Source of the DNA: Cochliopodium minus
Taxonomy: Eukaryota; Discosea; Himatismenida; Cochliopodiidae
Length of the DNA: 64,000 bases
Assembly (NCBI GenBank): GCA_024220525.1
Contig: JAMYWO010000007.1
Span: 63,369 to 127,368 of the forward strand
Direction: 5' to 3'
The notes beneath the pieces are model-generated. The model was not told the DNA's origin. It made no database searches and was given only the letters and a program-made list of their open reading frames with translations. The position numbers and the translations under genes were made by a program. Within the stretch, counting starts at the first letter, position 1; each line of letters opens with the position of its first letter. Below are positions 44,546 through 57,187 of this stretch, one piece after another.

Positions 44546-46281
44546 TTATTTCTTCAAAGTGAACAATTTCAACAAAAATGAAGCAGCCATTGAAGGAGGA
44601 ACTTTAGAATCCCTGGCCAAACTAATGATAGAATTAATTTGATTATCAGAAGCACGTTGATTCAACAAAGTGTAAAGATCCTCCTTAGCAATCTCCCAAA
44701 CAGCGGATTTTAACTGCAAATCACGTTTAATGTTGATATAATTATTTTCTATCGAAACTTGTCTGAATTTCACAATTAATTTCCAAACATAATCCATGTT
44801 GTAACCTGTATGAGAACTTGCAGTCGTTACTCTCGGACTCCAAAAATCGAGTTTTGGTTGCATGAGATGGAGTGCATTAGAGTATTGAACAGAAGATTGG
44901 TTGGCTAAATGCAACAAATCTCCATCTGCTTTATTAATAACTACTATATCAGCAAACTCCATTATTCCTTTTTTTATTCCCTTTTTTTGATAAATTTTCA
45001 AAAAAATTTAAAATATTTCAAGTAAATAAATGAAATATGTCAGATTTATTTAAGATAGTTTTCGAAATTGCTTTTTTTTTTACTTGATACGAGTCACCTG
45101 ACGCAGGAGGTAATACTAATAACATAATATCTACAAAATTATCTACAAGTGTCTCAGATTGACCAACTCCTACAGTCTCAACCAAAACCATCTGATACCC
45201 TGCCTTTTCACATAGATCTATCGTTTGAAATGAAGACCTAGTTACTCCCCCCAAATGTCCTTTAGAAGGAGATGGGCGTACATATGCTCTAGGATGATTT
45301 GATAATTCTGTCATTCTGGTTTTGTCTGCCAATATTGATCCTCCTATTTACCATTTTTAAATTATTTTAATTGATTAATTTATTTATTTTTTTGGAGTTG
45401 CCTGTTTTTTTGCTTGATGGATCTACTGCCAGCACTGCCAGTTTAAATTCTTCGTTATCATCAAATATTGATTTTTGATTTAAAGTATAATTTCCAAAAC
45501 ATTCAATGAATGAACTCTTCCCAGCTCCTAAATGTCAATCAATTTGATAAGATTAATTTGATTGATTGTTTCTTATAAATTGAAAGCTAATTTTTTTTTG
45601 GAAGGTCACATATTAAATTTTTTTTTAAACTATCGAGAAACAGTAAAAAAAAGTAAATATTTTTCTTTGCAGGAAAGAACATTTCAGTGGCATAATTAGT
45701 ATCCGAAAATTTTCAAAAGGAAAAATTTTTTTTTTAATATGTTAAAAGATATTTTTGAATCCATTATTCCTTCAGAAAATCATCTGATATAAGAAGATCT
45801 CAAAATTATTGAGAAATTTCTTAATATAACACATATAAATTAAGAATTTTAAAAAATATTTCACATAATGTTCCAATTTATGAATATGATGAATTCTCGA
45901 ATCGTTGATATTTTAAATTTATTTACCTGGAGGTCCTGATATTCCAATCCTTAATGTTGATTTCTTTTCTTTTATTTCTTTACTCAAATAAGTCAATAAT
46001 AAATTGGAGGAGATTCTATCTTCTGGTCTTTGCGATTCTATAAGGCTTATTGATTTGGATAATGATCTTCTATCTCCATTCAATATTCCTTGTTTCAATT
46101 CTTTAACTAGAATCCTATCCTTTTCTTTGAGATCACTTTCATCCTCCATTATGAATTTATTATAATCAAAATTTTCATTGTTAAAATCTGAATATAATCT
46201 ATAGGATGGATAATGTTGTTTGAGAGATTTGGTTTTGAAGCTTTTTATCACAAAATATTTTTCTTTAAAAATTCTTTTCAT
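44546..46281 (-). CDS. MMAA: Methylmalonic aciduria type A GTPase (MMAA/MeaB)
   Basis: Mitochondrial G3E-type P-loop GTPase that loads and protects adenosylcobalamin on methylmalonyl-CoA mutase, so the organism probably has B12-dependent propionate metabolism. Exons: 45927-46281, about 45417-45528, 45084-45343, 44546-44981. The start has a basic, Ser/Tyr-rich, acid-poor leader that fits a mitochondrial targeting peptide. Motifs: [15 protein letters not shown] (Walker A split by an intron), [57 protein letters not shown] (NKxD). Exon 2 appears to end at ACAG|GCAACT, a GC-AG intron. The C-terminal dimerisation arm is present. About 385 residues, normal for the family. Confidence 0.93.
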
Positions 46282-46464
46282 ATTTTTTTTTAAATATTTT
46301 TTTTTTAACTGAAAAATTAATCTTGGAACAAAATAAAAAAAGATAAGAATTTTTACTTGTCTTGGAAAGCAACAGTGGACCACAATCACGTTTAACTTTA
46401 TAAATTTAAAAAGTTTTACTTTTTTTTTTTTACATATTTTTTAAATAATAAAAAAAAAAAGCTT

Positions 46465-46986
46465 ATGGGAACTTTAAAAGCCATTTTGTTCAGATTTATA
46501 CACTTCTCTTCTCTTTTAATTTTCATGAACATAACCATAAATAGCCATTTTAACATGGATCTGTTAAATAAAGAAGAATATAAACTCTCCAAAGAAATAT
46601 GTGATAAGCTGTTCAAAAATTCATGCGCCTTGCAACAAGTTTATAAATTGAATTCAAAAAAAATAAACTTGACCTTCAATCCAATTGTATTCGCCAATTA
46701 TATGTTTATTGAGAAATTACATTTGATTAATCATAATTATTTTTCACCGAAATTAAAATCAATATCCCTCGGATTTATAAAACTTCATCTCTTTTTAAAT
46801 TACATTGTCATAGGTCTCTGGATGACTCTTATTTATGTTTGGATAAATTTCTATGATTATTTCATTGTTGAAAACTTGCTTCAAATTTCTCTTCAAACTC
46901 CGATCATTTTCTTGTTTCATTGGTTGATAAATTTTGGTTTTGGAACTACAAATAAAATCCAAAGAAATATTAAAACAAATTCTTGA
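46465..46986 (+). CDS. Hypothetical small membrane protein
   Basis: Intronless frame of up to 173 residues. The in-frame start MDLLNKEEYKLSKEICDKLF (46555) looks more natural than the upstream ATG. It contains two hydrophobic stretches in the second half (LHLFLNYIVIGLWMTLIYVW and an IIFLFHWLINFGFG segment) after a helical N-terminus. No family recognised. A minus-strand frame at 46795-47178 overlaps its 3' part and looks less like protein. Confidence 0.4.
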   Translation: MGTLKAILFRFIHFSSLLIFMNITINSHFNMDLLNKEEYKLSKEICDKLFKNSCALQQVYKLNSKKINLTFNPIVFANYMFIEKLHLINHNYFSPKLKSISLGFIKLHLFLNYIVIGLWMTLIYVWINFYDYFIVENLLQISLQTPIIFLFHWLINFGFGTTNKIQRNIKTNS

Positions 46987-47334
46987 TTGGAGGAGATTAA
47001 TTTGAAAGAGGACATTAATAAAATTTTCTTTAAATTTCATATTTATTGGAATGGTGGAAATTTGATCTTTTACAAAGTATTTATTAGTCCATGTCATTGA
47101 TGATTGATAAATAAAAAAGTCATAAAAGTGATTTTTAAATTTTTTTTTCAAATAAAAAAGTAATTTTATTTGAAGCAATATGAAGACCCACTTTGATTTA
47201 AAGGAAACTTCCTTTTAAATATTGAGAAAAAATCAAAAAATAACTAATGATTAAAAGTGATTTTCAAATAAAATTAAAAATGGGAAAATCAAAAATCAAA
47301 AAATCATAAAAAAATAAAAAAAAAAAACAAAACA
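46987..47334. other. Intergenic region
   Basis: AT-rich, no supported feature; a minus-strand open frame crosses it but has skewed composition. Confidence 0.4.
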
Positions 47335-49533
47335 ATGAAAAAATTCAACAAAACTCTCAAAACTCCTTCATTGTACAAATGCAAGGGAAATTTTGCAAAA
47401 AGATGTTATCAAATTAATGATAAAGGATTGTTGGATCAAAGAATCAAAAGGGAAGATATCCTTAACAGCCCTTCAAACCCATTTTTGTCACCATCTTTTC
47501 CATTCGGACCTTTCCATTTTTACAACAGAGAGTATCTCATCATTACTTACGAGACAGATCCAGAAATTTTGAGGAAAGTTATTCCTTATCCTCTCAAACC
47601 TGCACCAGGAAATCTTGTTTTGTATGAGGTTCAATGATTATTATTCCTTTTTATTTTAAATTTTAAATCAAAAACCCTAACTTTTACTTTTTTTTTTTTT
47701 ATCAAAGTGGTAATATAATTTATTTTTTTATAATCCTTTTCACAAATTTTAATTCTTTAATTTTTCAAAATTAGGATTAATATGCCAGATAGTACAGGAT
47801 TTGGATCATATACTGGTAAGATAACTAAAATTCAATTCACATTTGATCAAAAGCGAATTTTTTTTTCAAAGAATCTGGTAAAAAAAAAATAAAAAAAATT
47901 TTGAATATGAAATTTTAACTTTTATTAGGGACTGTTGTGCCTGTGATATATAATGGAGAATTATGCAACTACACAATGTTGATGTTCCTAAATGATGGTA
48001 AAATTTAAAAATAATTTCAGTTATTTTTTTTTTATTGGAAAATTTTTTCTTTCAATGAATTTATAGAACCTCCAATTTCAGCAGGACGTGAAATATGGGG
48101 ATTTCCAAAGAAATATGCACATCCTAAAATATCAACAATTAGGGATACATTGGTTGGAACCCTTTCATATAGTGATGTCCAAGTGGCACAAGGTACAATG
48201 AATTATAAATATAAAAGAATACCAAACGAAGAAGCAAAGAAATCATTGCAAAAAACACAAATCAATTTGAAATTGATTCCAGGTGTGAATAAAACAAAGC
48301 CTGATGTATTTCAATTGGTTGGATATAATCTTCAAGATATAGAGATAAAAGAAGCTTGGGAATCACCTGCAAGATTGGTTAGACCCATTTTTTTTTTTTT
48401 TTATTTAAAAATTATTTGGACAATATTCTAACATTATTTTTTGTTAGAATTTACGTCCACATATTAATGCTCCTACAAGCTTGCTTCCTATCAAGAAAAT
48501 AGTTGGAGGAAAACATATTTTGGCAAACCTCACATTGCCATACGGAAGAGTTCTCCACGATTATTTGAAAGAAGAAAAGAAATCAGTGAATAGATTCGAT
48601 TGGAAAATAAAGGGAGAACCAAGCAATCTGGACTTCTCCAAGGAAGAAGATGTTTTAAAAGCAACGGGTATGCCTATTGTATCTCCATCTTTCTCCTCTA
48701 CTATCAACAAGTTTGAGTTGAACAATCGTGAACACTTCATTTGTAGGTACCGTTCTGATCCTGAAGTTATCGCAAGAAATGTCCCTGAACCACTTGTTCC
48801 TAATGAAGAAAACCAAGTCATTATTACTTTTACCAAGACTGAGGGTGCTGGTTTGGCAAATTATTCAAAGTGCGAACTCTTCATTCCATGTTATTATAAA
48901 GGAGAACAAGTTCTTTATGAGGTTCAAGGTTATGCTGATAGTTCTGCTGCCAGATGTACAGGAAGAGAAATTTATGGTCAACCTCTAAAGGTACCTCTTT
49001 ATTAGTTTTTTTTTTGAAATTTAATTTTACTTTTTTTTTTTTTAGTTTGGATCACCAACCATCCAAGTTCTTAAAGATACCATCAAAGCCAATTTAACAT
49101 ATAGCGGACAAGAAGTAGTTTCTGCTACAATGGCATATCACTACGGAAAGATAGACGAAGGTGAATAACTTTTTTTTTTTTCTTTTTTTCTGGAAAAACT
49201 AATAATTTAATTAAATATATTTTAAAAGATACTGCGGAATCCTTTTTACGTATCCCTCACGTTAATGTAAAAGTTATTCCTAGTGCTGAAAAAGGTACTC
49301 CAGAAGTTGCTTATTTGACCAAACTTTCATTTGATAATGTTGAAGTCACTGAAGCCTACTCTGCACCTGTCCAGATTGAATTGATTCCTCACATCAATGC
49401 TCCTTTTTCGGATTTTCCCATTTTGGAAGTGATAAGAGGATCTGTTATCAAAGCCAATTTGGAAATCAAGGGATGCAAAATTTTGCATGATTATATTACA
49501 AACATTTCTTACGATAACGGAAACATTCTTTAA
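47335..49533 (+). CDS. Double-domain acetoacetate decarboxylase-like protein
   Basis: Two acetoacetate-decarboxylase folds in one chain. Exons: 47335-47628, 47708-47709 (TG, inferred), 47775-47815, 47929-47997, 48067-48377, 48448-48990, 49046-49160, 49229-49533; about 560 residues. Domain 1 (to about residue 280) has YEWINMPDSTGFG and the active-site stretch AGREIWGFPKKYAHP with the Lys-Lys pair; by analogy to the Clostridium enzyme the first Lys forms the Schiff base with acetoacetate. Domain 2 repeats the fold (PSFSSTINKFELNNREHFIC, VLYEVQGYADSSAARCTG) but its equivalent is GREIYGQPLKFGSP, so the Schiff-base Lys is Leu. Domain 2 is therefore probably not catalytic in the usual way. A substrate wider than acetoacetate is possible, as in other eukaryotic family members. 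Confidence 0.88.
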
Positions 49534-49996
49534 TTAAAAAGTTTTATTTATAAAAGAATTAATTCAATAATCACAAATTTTCAGCTTTGGATTAACAATA
49601 AAATATGATTTTCTTCTTTCTCAAATTTTAACGATTTATATAAATTTGAATAAAGCAAAAGATAAATTTAAATAAAAAGATAAAAATATTTAATTTCTCT
49701 TTTAATTATTCAGATTAAATAGACTCATAATCTGTCCATATTAATTTTTACACTATAATTGTTTATAATTTTCTACCAAGAAATATTTTCCCATTATTTT
49801 TTTTTTTTTGAATCAAATTTTTAATTTTATATTTAATTTCAAAATCAAATATAAAAAAAAAAAAAAAAACAAAAAGAAAAAGGACCAAGAGAAAAATAAA
49901 GAAGGTAAAAAGATCAATCAATAGAATTATTCTTTTTGCCAAATATTCCTATTTTAAAAAAAATAAATAAAAATTTATATTTTATATTTAAAGAAT
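49534..49996. other. Intergenic region
   Basis: About 460 AT-rich bases with T and A runs near 49800-49870; no gene seen. Confidence 0.4.
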
Positions 49997-52900
49997 ATGC
50001 CTCCAAAAAGAAAACAGCCAGAAAGTAATTAATTATATTAAATTTTTGAAAAATTCATTTTTTGTAAATAAATATAACAGACCAATCAGATCAAGATCAA
50101 AAGAAAGTGAAAGAAACTGAAACCAAGCCAAAATTGAAAGATTTTGTCCCAAAAATAAAAAATGATTATCCAAAATTATACAAAGAAGCAAAGAAATATG
50201 AAGAGAAAAGAAAATTGTAATAATTTTTTTTATATTCCTTTAATTTTTACTTTTATTGTTTCAGATTTGCAGATATTATTGATGAAGAAAATGGATATAG
50301 AGAATTATTTGCTCAGATAAGAGATAGTCCAATCATCTCTGATAATCATTTGATGTTGATTGATGTGTTTAAAAATCAAGATATTTTCAAGAATGTAAAA
50401 TGGTCCAAGGAAGAGGAAGAATTACCAAAAGTATTCCAACAAAAGAATGTGGAGATAAAGGATGAATCATCTGTGGTTGATAGAAAAGAATTTGAAAGAA
50501 ATTTCGTTGTATTCTGCGAAGATCAATTTAAATATATGGTAAAATTTGTATTTCAATTTACTTTATAATCTATATTGTAATCACCCTTTCAAATTCAAAA
50601 AATTTTTTCTATAATAGAATTGGGATAACGTTTTGGCAGCTGGTGGTAGTGTTTTGGCATCCCTTACACCTGTACCAGAAGAACACAGAGCGAATAACAG
50701 AACAAAGAGAAAATATTTCCATGATATCGTAAGAGATTTCAAAGAATTTTCTTCTATTTATGAAATCTATTGATAATTTTCTTTTTTTTTTTGTTTAGGC
50801 ATATGCTGGAAGTGATGTTGATTTATTTATTTACGGACTTGAAAGTGAAGAAGATTGCAATAAAAAACTCACAGAAATTTATGAGGCAGTTTTGGACGCT
50901 AACCCAAAAACCACCATTGCTTTCAGATCTAAACATGTTGTCACCCTTGTTTCTGAGTATCCTTATAGACATATCCAAATCGTTTTGAGACAATACAAAA
51001 CTGCCGCAGAAATATTAATGTGTTTTGATGTTGGTAAATAATTTACTTTTTTCTAAAATCCTTTCAGTTTTTAAAACTTTTTTTTTTTTTTGATTAAAGA
51101 TGCTTGTTCTGTTGGTTATGATGGAAAGAATGGTAATCTTTTCACTTTTTCAAATCCTTTAAAAATTTAACTTCTTTCCTCATTATGAAAGTCTACATGA
51201 CCCCAAGAGCTCATCGTGCTTTAACTCGTAAAAGAAATTTTTTTAAATTTTATTATTTAATTTATTTCCTTTTCAAAATAATAAAGATCGTTACAACATT
51301 GTTGATATGGAAAGACGTTCTCCCAGTTATGAAATGAGACTCGCTAAATATGCAGAAAGAGGATATTCTGTTGTTGTTCCATCTTTGGAAAGGGATAAAA
51401 TCGATCCCCAACTTTTTGAAAAGAGATTTGATCAATTACAGGGTCTCGCAAGACTATTGCTTTTGGAGAAATTGAAATCTCCTGAGTCAAGTAATATTTC
51501 AACATTTTTCGTAATTTATTTTTTTTTAAATAAAATTTTTTTAGGATATAGATACAAAGATCTTTTGAGACTTAAAAAGATGAGACCTGAACCTAAAGAG
51601 GGAAGAACTTCATTTGCAAACAAGTTTGGTTTGGATGCTGACAATTTGGATGACTCCAGAGAAAAGGGTACTTCTTCAGCTTCAGATTATTCTACTGTTT
51701 ACATTCCTTGGGGTATCAAATGGAATGCTGAAAAGATCAGAAAACTCTGTTACACTAAAGATGTCATCGTAATAAATTTCTTTTATTTTATAAGTGTTTT
51801 TTTTCATTAATAATTTTTTCCAAAATTCAAAAGCTTAATTCAGTTTGGTATAATAAATCTAAAAAATACCACACACATCGTAATTTTTTTTTTGATTTTT
51901 TGTTTCTTTATTTTAATTCCTTATTTTTTAGCTTGCTTCTTTGGATCTGCTCAAGATATTCTCAAAGATTGTTGTGGGTAAAAAAAATTTTATATTTTAA
52001 ACTTGTTTTTTGTTAATGAGTTGATTTTTTTAATATTAATTTAGTTCTTGTCCACCCGTACCAGAAGAAGAAGTTGATCCTGATGCACCTTATGTATCTG
52101 GAAAATTGTAAGAAAATTTTTCAAATTTTTATTCGCAATTAAATCTAAATAATAAAATTTTGAGGGCTTGGGTAACAGTTAATCCTGGTGGTCAAGGAAA
52201 AGTTGGATCTTTTAATCCAATCACAGGTTCAATAAAATGATTAATTAAAATTTACATTCTTATTCTTCTTTTTTTTTATTTAAAGAGGGAGACTGGACGC
52301 ATGGTGCATATATTTCTTCAACTGTCCAGAAATTTGCTATTGCAGTAAACAAAAATGATTTGGAAACTGTTAAATACTGTATAGAAAAAGAAGGTTGTGA
52401 TATTGAATCTAGAGATGCTGTTGGAAGAACTGCCCTTCACATTGCAGCTTTGTCTGGATCTTTTGAAGTTGCAAAATATCTCTTAGAATATGGAGCAAGA
52501 GTTTCAGGAAAAACAATTGGTAGATCATTTTTTTTTTTATAATAAATATAAAAATACAACATTTATAATAAAACTTTGAAAATTAAGATGGTAAAACTGC
52601 TCTTCATTTGGCCGCTGTAAAATCATTTCTTTTAAATATTCCTTTAGTGCATTTTTAATAATTCAATTTTTTTTCTAGTCTTATGGTCACCACAGAATTG
52701 TCAAATTATTGTTGAAGAGGGGATTACAAGTTGAAGAAGAAAATAAAAAAGCAGAAGAAAACAAAAAAAAGGAATTGGCAAACAAAAAGAAAAACGGATC
52801 CAAGAAAAAAGTCAAAAAAGACATGGAAGATGATGAAGATGGAGAAGGTGATGAAGGTGAGGGAGACGAAGACGAAGAAGAAGGTGGTGAAGACGAAGAA

Positions 52901-55900
52901 GGAGGAGAAGGTGACGAAGAAGGAGAAGGAGAGGGAGACGAAGACTTTGAGGGTATACAAGCTATGGTCGAAAGAAAAAAGAAGGAGGCTCTAGAGGAAC
53001 TCCAAAAATTCGATCATCTCGCTCAAGAAGACAAACCAGATAGTCTCGAAGTAAGTGCAAAAGATTGGGATATGGATATGTCCGCTCTTCACTTTGCAAT
53101 CTTTTTTGGATGGCCAAAAGGTTTTAAAATTCTTTTTTTTTTTTTTACCAAAAAAATTTTTTCTTTTTCAAATCTTATTTTTTATTTATTTTTTTTTTCC
53201 TTTAGTTGTTTCTGCTCTTGTGAAAGGAGGTGCTTTGTTGACTGAAGTTTACCAAGTTGGAAATGCAACTGTTTCTCTTTTGCAACTCGCTATTTTGGGA
53301 GGATCTATCCCAACAATCCAATCTTTGTTGAAATCTGGAGTCGATGTGAACCAAAAGAACAACACAAACGAAACAGGATTAGTAAGAAAAATAATTTTAA
53401 AGATTTTTTTTTAAATTTTTTTTTATTATTTTTTTAAAAAATTTTTAGCATTATGCTGCAAAAAGTGGAAACTTGGATATAATCAAGATCATTGTAGAAG
53501 TTGGAAAAGCAGATATGAATTTGGAAAGTACAAGTGGACATACTCCCCTCGCATACTTGATTGAGCAAAACATCAACAAGAAGCAGTTAGACGATAATGT
53601 TGATGAAGATGAAGAAACTGATTCTGATCCATCTTACCACATTGTAAATGATCCACTCAAAGAAGATCTTTTGAACATCATCAAATACATGGTTTCCAAA
53701 GGATCCACTGTCCATAATAAGACTTCAAAATTTGCAAGTAAAAACAATAAAAAAAGCACAATTTTTTGAAATAATTTTTTCTTATTTTTTTTTTAGCTGT
53801 ACAACCAATTTGGATTGCTACATCCAACAAGAGCAAGTAAAAAAAAAAATTCAATATTTTACAAAATTAAACACAAAATTATAAATATTTTATTTATTTT
53901 TAACTTTTTATTTCCTTTTTTATTTTTATTAAATAGAAAATTATTGGAGTACTTGATTGAACAAGGAGCAGATGTAGATTGCCACAGTGGATATCAAACC
54001 ATTTTGGACCTTATTAACGCAAGTTTTGATTCATTTGGAAGTCAAATCAATGGTATGAAAGACAACGAAATGATCTACAAAATCATGAACAAAATGAAAC
54101 AATACAAAGAGACAGAGCTCGAGTGGTTCTTGTTGAACGAGTACAAAGACAGATACCTTAACAACAAAACCGTCGAAGAATGGGAAAAACTCAAAAAGAA
54201 GAGGTTGGCTGATCTTAAATCTTCCAGAGATTACATCAAGACCATCAAAGACTTGTTGGAAAAAAACAAAGCAAGAAAGTACATCACTTTATTTCCTAAG
54301 CACAACAACAACTCTAGTTTCTTCGGCTCTTCTTTTGGACACTCACAACAAAAGATTGAGTTTGAGTATGCTGCTATCACTGATGTTTCTGAGACTAACT
54401 GGTATTGGTCCGATAAAAAATATCCTGTACTTGAACAACCTAATTACCATAAATTGTTTAAAGCAATCTGGGATGGAGATATCAAAGAAGTTGAAAGTAA
54501 AACTTATTTTTTTATTTATATGATAATAAATTTTTTTTTTTATTCATTACAAATATAGAATTAACTATTAAACAACCTGTTGGAAAGCAACTCCATGTTT
54601 GCAGTAAATCTGTTCTTCTTGGATGGTCCACTGTTTACATTGCAATTTACAAAAAGAATGCAGAAATGGTAAATTTTTCATAAAAAAATTGTTATAATTC
54701 AATTAATTCATTTAAATAGGTTAAAAGAATCCTTGAAATTTGTGTTGAACAATACACTGCACCAGAAGAAGAAGAGGAGGAAGAAGATGCTCCAGCAATT
54801 AACAACTATGAACTAGTTTCTTTGATGAAAAACGTAAGAAAATTTATTTTATTTTTCAAAAAAAAAAAAATTTAAAAAATATTGTAATGAAGAAAATAAA
54901 AAAAAATAATTGAAATAAAAAACTAATAAATTTAATCATTTTTTAAAAATAAAATTTAAGGTTGGAACCAAACAACTCAGGAGGGGAGCTGAAAGAAGAA
55001 AAAGACAATTAAGAAACCAAAAGGCCAAAGACAATCCCAACGCAAACTGTTTGACATCCCTCTACTCCCTCTTGTCACACAAAGACAGAAACACCCAATT
55101 CAACATTCTCCATTGCTGTGCTTACTCTGGCTCCAATGATTGTTTGGATGTCATCTTGAAACACATCACCGATGACAAGATGAAGCACAAGAAGGAAGAT
55201 GGTAATGAGGAGAAGTTGAGTGACTTGTTGGTTGACCGTGGTTACAAGCAGTTCACTCCTTTTGAGTTGGCAATTGCAAGAGGAAATCTTGATGGTGCCA
55301 AAAAGATTTTAAAAGCTGGAGGTAAAAAAAAATTAATTTTATTTACATTACTTCTGATTTATTACTCTGTTTTTTTGTTTTTATTTTTAAATCCAATTCC
55401 TTCCTTTTGAAAATATTTTATATTTATTTTGTTTCATGATTCTTATTTCAAATTTTTTTTTGAATTTTGTTTTTTGTAAATCTTTCATTAATTAAATTTT
55501 TAATTTATTTTTTTTACACTTTAAATTCTTTTAATTTTTTATTTTGTTTAGGTATTGATATTCCTGAACTTTCCGAAAAGAACGAATACAAAGGATTGGA
55601 CGTTGGTGGAAAGAAGATGGAATGGGCCTTCGATCACATGATCAGAAAGCACAGATACGAAAGAACTGCTTTCCACGTCTCCGCTGCTTACGGAAGATTA
55701 GAGTGCATTGAGTTTTTGAAAGAAGAAGCATTAACTTTGTGGAACAAGTTGTCATTAAGTTCCCAAGTTAAAGAATTCAACTACTTTGGTAAAAAAAAAA
55801 AATTTAATTTTTAAATAAATTATTAACTGAAAAATAAATTCGAAACAATAAAAAATTCAAAAAATTAAAAATTAAAAAAAAATTTAAATTTAAAACTAGA

Positions 55901-56963
55901 TCCTTTTGCTAATGACTCAACTGGTAACAGCCCTTTGCATTGGGCAATCTACAACAACAATCCTAACGTCATCGAGCCTCTTCTTAAGATCGACAGCGGA
56001 AAGATGTTGAACGCAAAGGACAACCAAGGTATCACTCCTCTCATGATTGCTGCATCTTCCCCTACTTTTGTTGAATCTTTGAAAATTCTTTTAAAAAATG
56101 GAGCAGATCTCGAACTAAAAGATAACACATCTGTAAATATTTTTATTTTTATTTTTTATTTTTTATTTTTTATTTTTATAAGGGTTACTCTGCTTTGCAC
56201 ATTGCTTGTTCTTTCAAAAATACCAAAGAAAATGTCAAACTTCTTTTGGAGAAATCTACCAAGAAGCAAGCCAACTTGCTCACCTCCAAACTCCAACAAA
56301 CACCTCTCATGATTGCTTCATATTACGGAAGTAAAAAAAATAAATTATTTTTATTTTTCATTCATTTAATTTTATTATTTTAAAATCTAATTAGATTCAT
56401 CTATTTTGAGATTGTTGATTGAATCAAAGAAATGTGACTTGAGCTTGAGAGACATCACAGGTGACTATGCAATCCACTTTGCCATCAAAAAGAACCAACA
56501 AAAGTGTGTTAAAATCTTGATGGAAGAGATAAAGAAAACTGGTGGAGAATTGGTTGAAACTATCTACAATGAAGATGGTAAAAAAAATTATTAAATTATT
56601 TAAATTTTTTAATTTTAATTTTTTTTGATTTATTTCAAAGGTATGGGATTAAATCCTTTAGACTTTTCTATGTATAGCATGTCAAACAAGATGGTCCAAA
56701 ACAGAAGCTACATACAACAAATCAACTTGGATCCAAAGTTCAGCGGAATCTACCACTACATCTCCTCCAACGCCAAAACCAAGAGAGTTTTGACCAGTTC
56801 TGATTATACAAGGGAGACCACTTACATCATGCTTAATGAGGTTGAGAACTCTGCCATTCAAGACTTTTTCTTGGCTCCTAGCATTAATGTTCCTAAGTTT
56901 GATAAGTTTGCTGATGAACAAAAACCTACGAAAGAAGATATGGATGATAGTGATGATAAGTGA
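49997..56963 (+). CDS. Nucleotidyltransferase-like domain fused to a long ankyrin-repeat array
   Basis: About 28 exons, from MPPKRKQPE (49997-50024) to the last exon 56641-56963, joined in phase throughout (for example 50081-50216, 50265-50538, 50618-50728, 50799-51033, 51287-51490, 51545-51768, 51834-51879, 51932-51977). The protein is about 1,700 residues. Near residues 180-290 lies a nucleotidyltransferase-type signature: LAAGGSVLASL, then YAGSDVDLFIYGL (G-S ... D-x-D). A conserved region follows (YNIVDMERRSPSYEMRLAKY, VYIPWGIKWNAE). From about residue 480 to the end there are at least a dozen ankyrin repeats (GRTALHIAALSGSFEVAKYL, GKTALHLAAVYGHHRIVKLL, GYSALHIACSFKNTKENVKL), interrupted by an acidic Glu/Asp/Lys segment (52740-52970). 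The start has a basic, nuclear-type KRK motif. Proteins of this layout occur in protists and fungi but, to my knowledge, their substrate is not defined. Confidence 0.8.
52740..52960 (+). repeat. Low-complexity acidic segment within the ankyrin gene
   Basis: Purine-rich GAAGA/GGAGA sequence coding for alternating Lys-rich and then Glu/Asp/Gly-rich runs inside exon 52679-53120. It is in frame and forms a flexible linker between ankyrin blocks. Confidence 0.8.
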
Positions 56964-57187
56964 TCCCCATCTTCTTTTATAAAGTTTTTTTTATTTTGAT
57001 TTAATTTTCTGATAAATAAACTTTAATTTCTTTATTTATATCTTTTGTACCTTCTTTGTATTATTTTTCACCCTTTTTGAGAGATGTAATTTGGTTGAAT
57101 CTTTTTTTTTCTTGATTTTTTCTTCATATTTCAAAAGTATTTTTGATTAAACTTTGCCAAATAACTAGATAAAAAAATAAAAAAAAA
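56964..57187. other. Intergenic region between ankyrin gene and RPC1
   Basis: Short tandem spacer with T-rich stretches; contains the ankyrin gene 3' flank and the RPC1 promoter. Confidence 0.5.
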
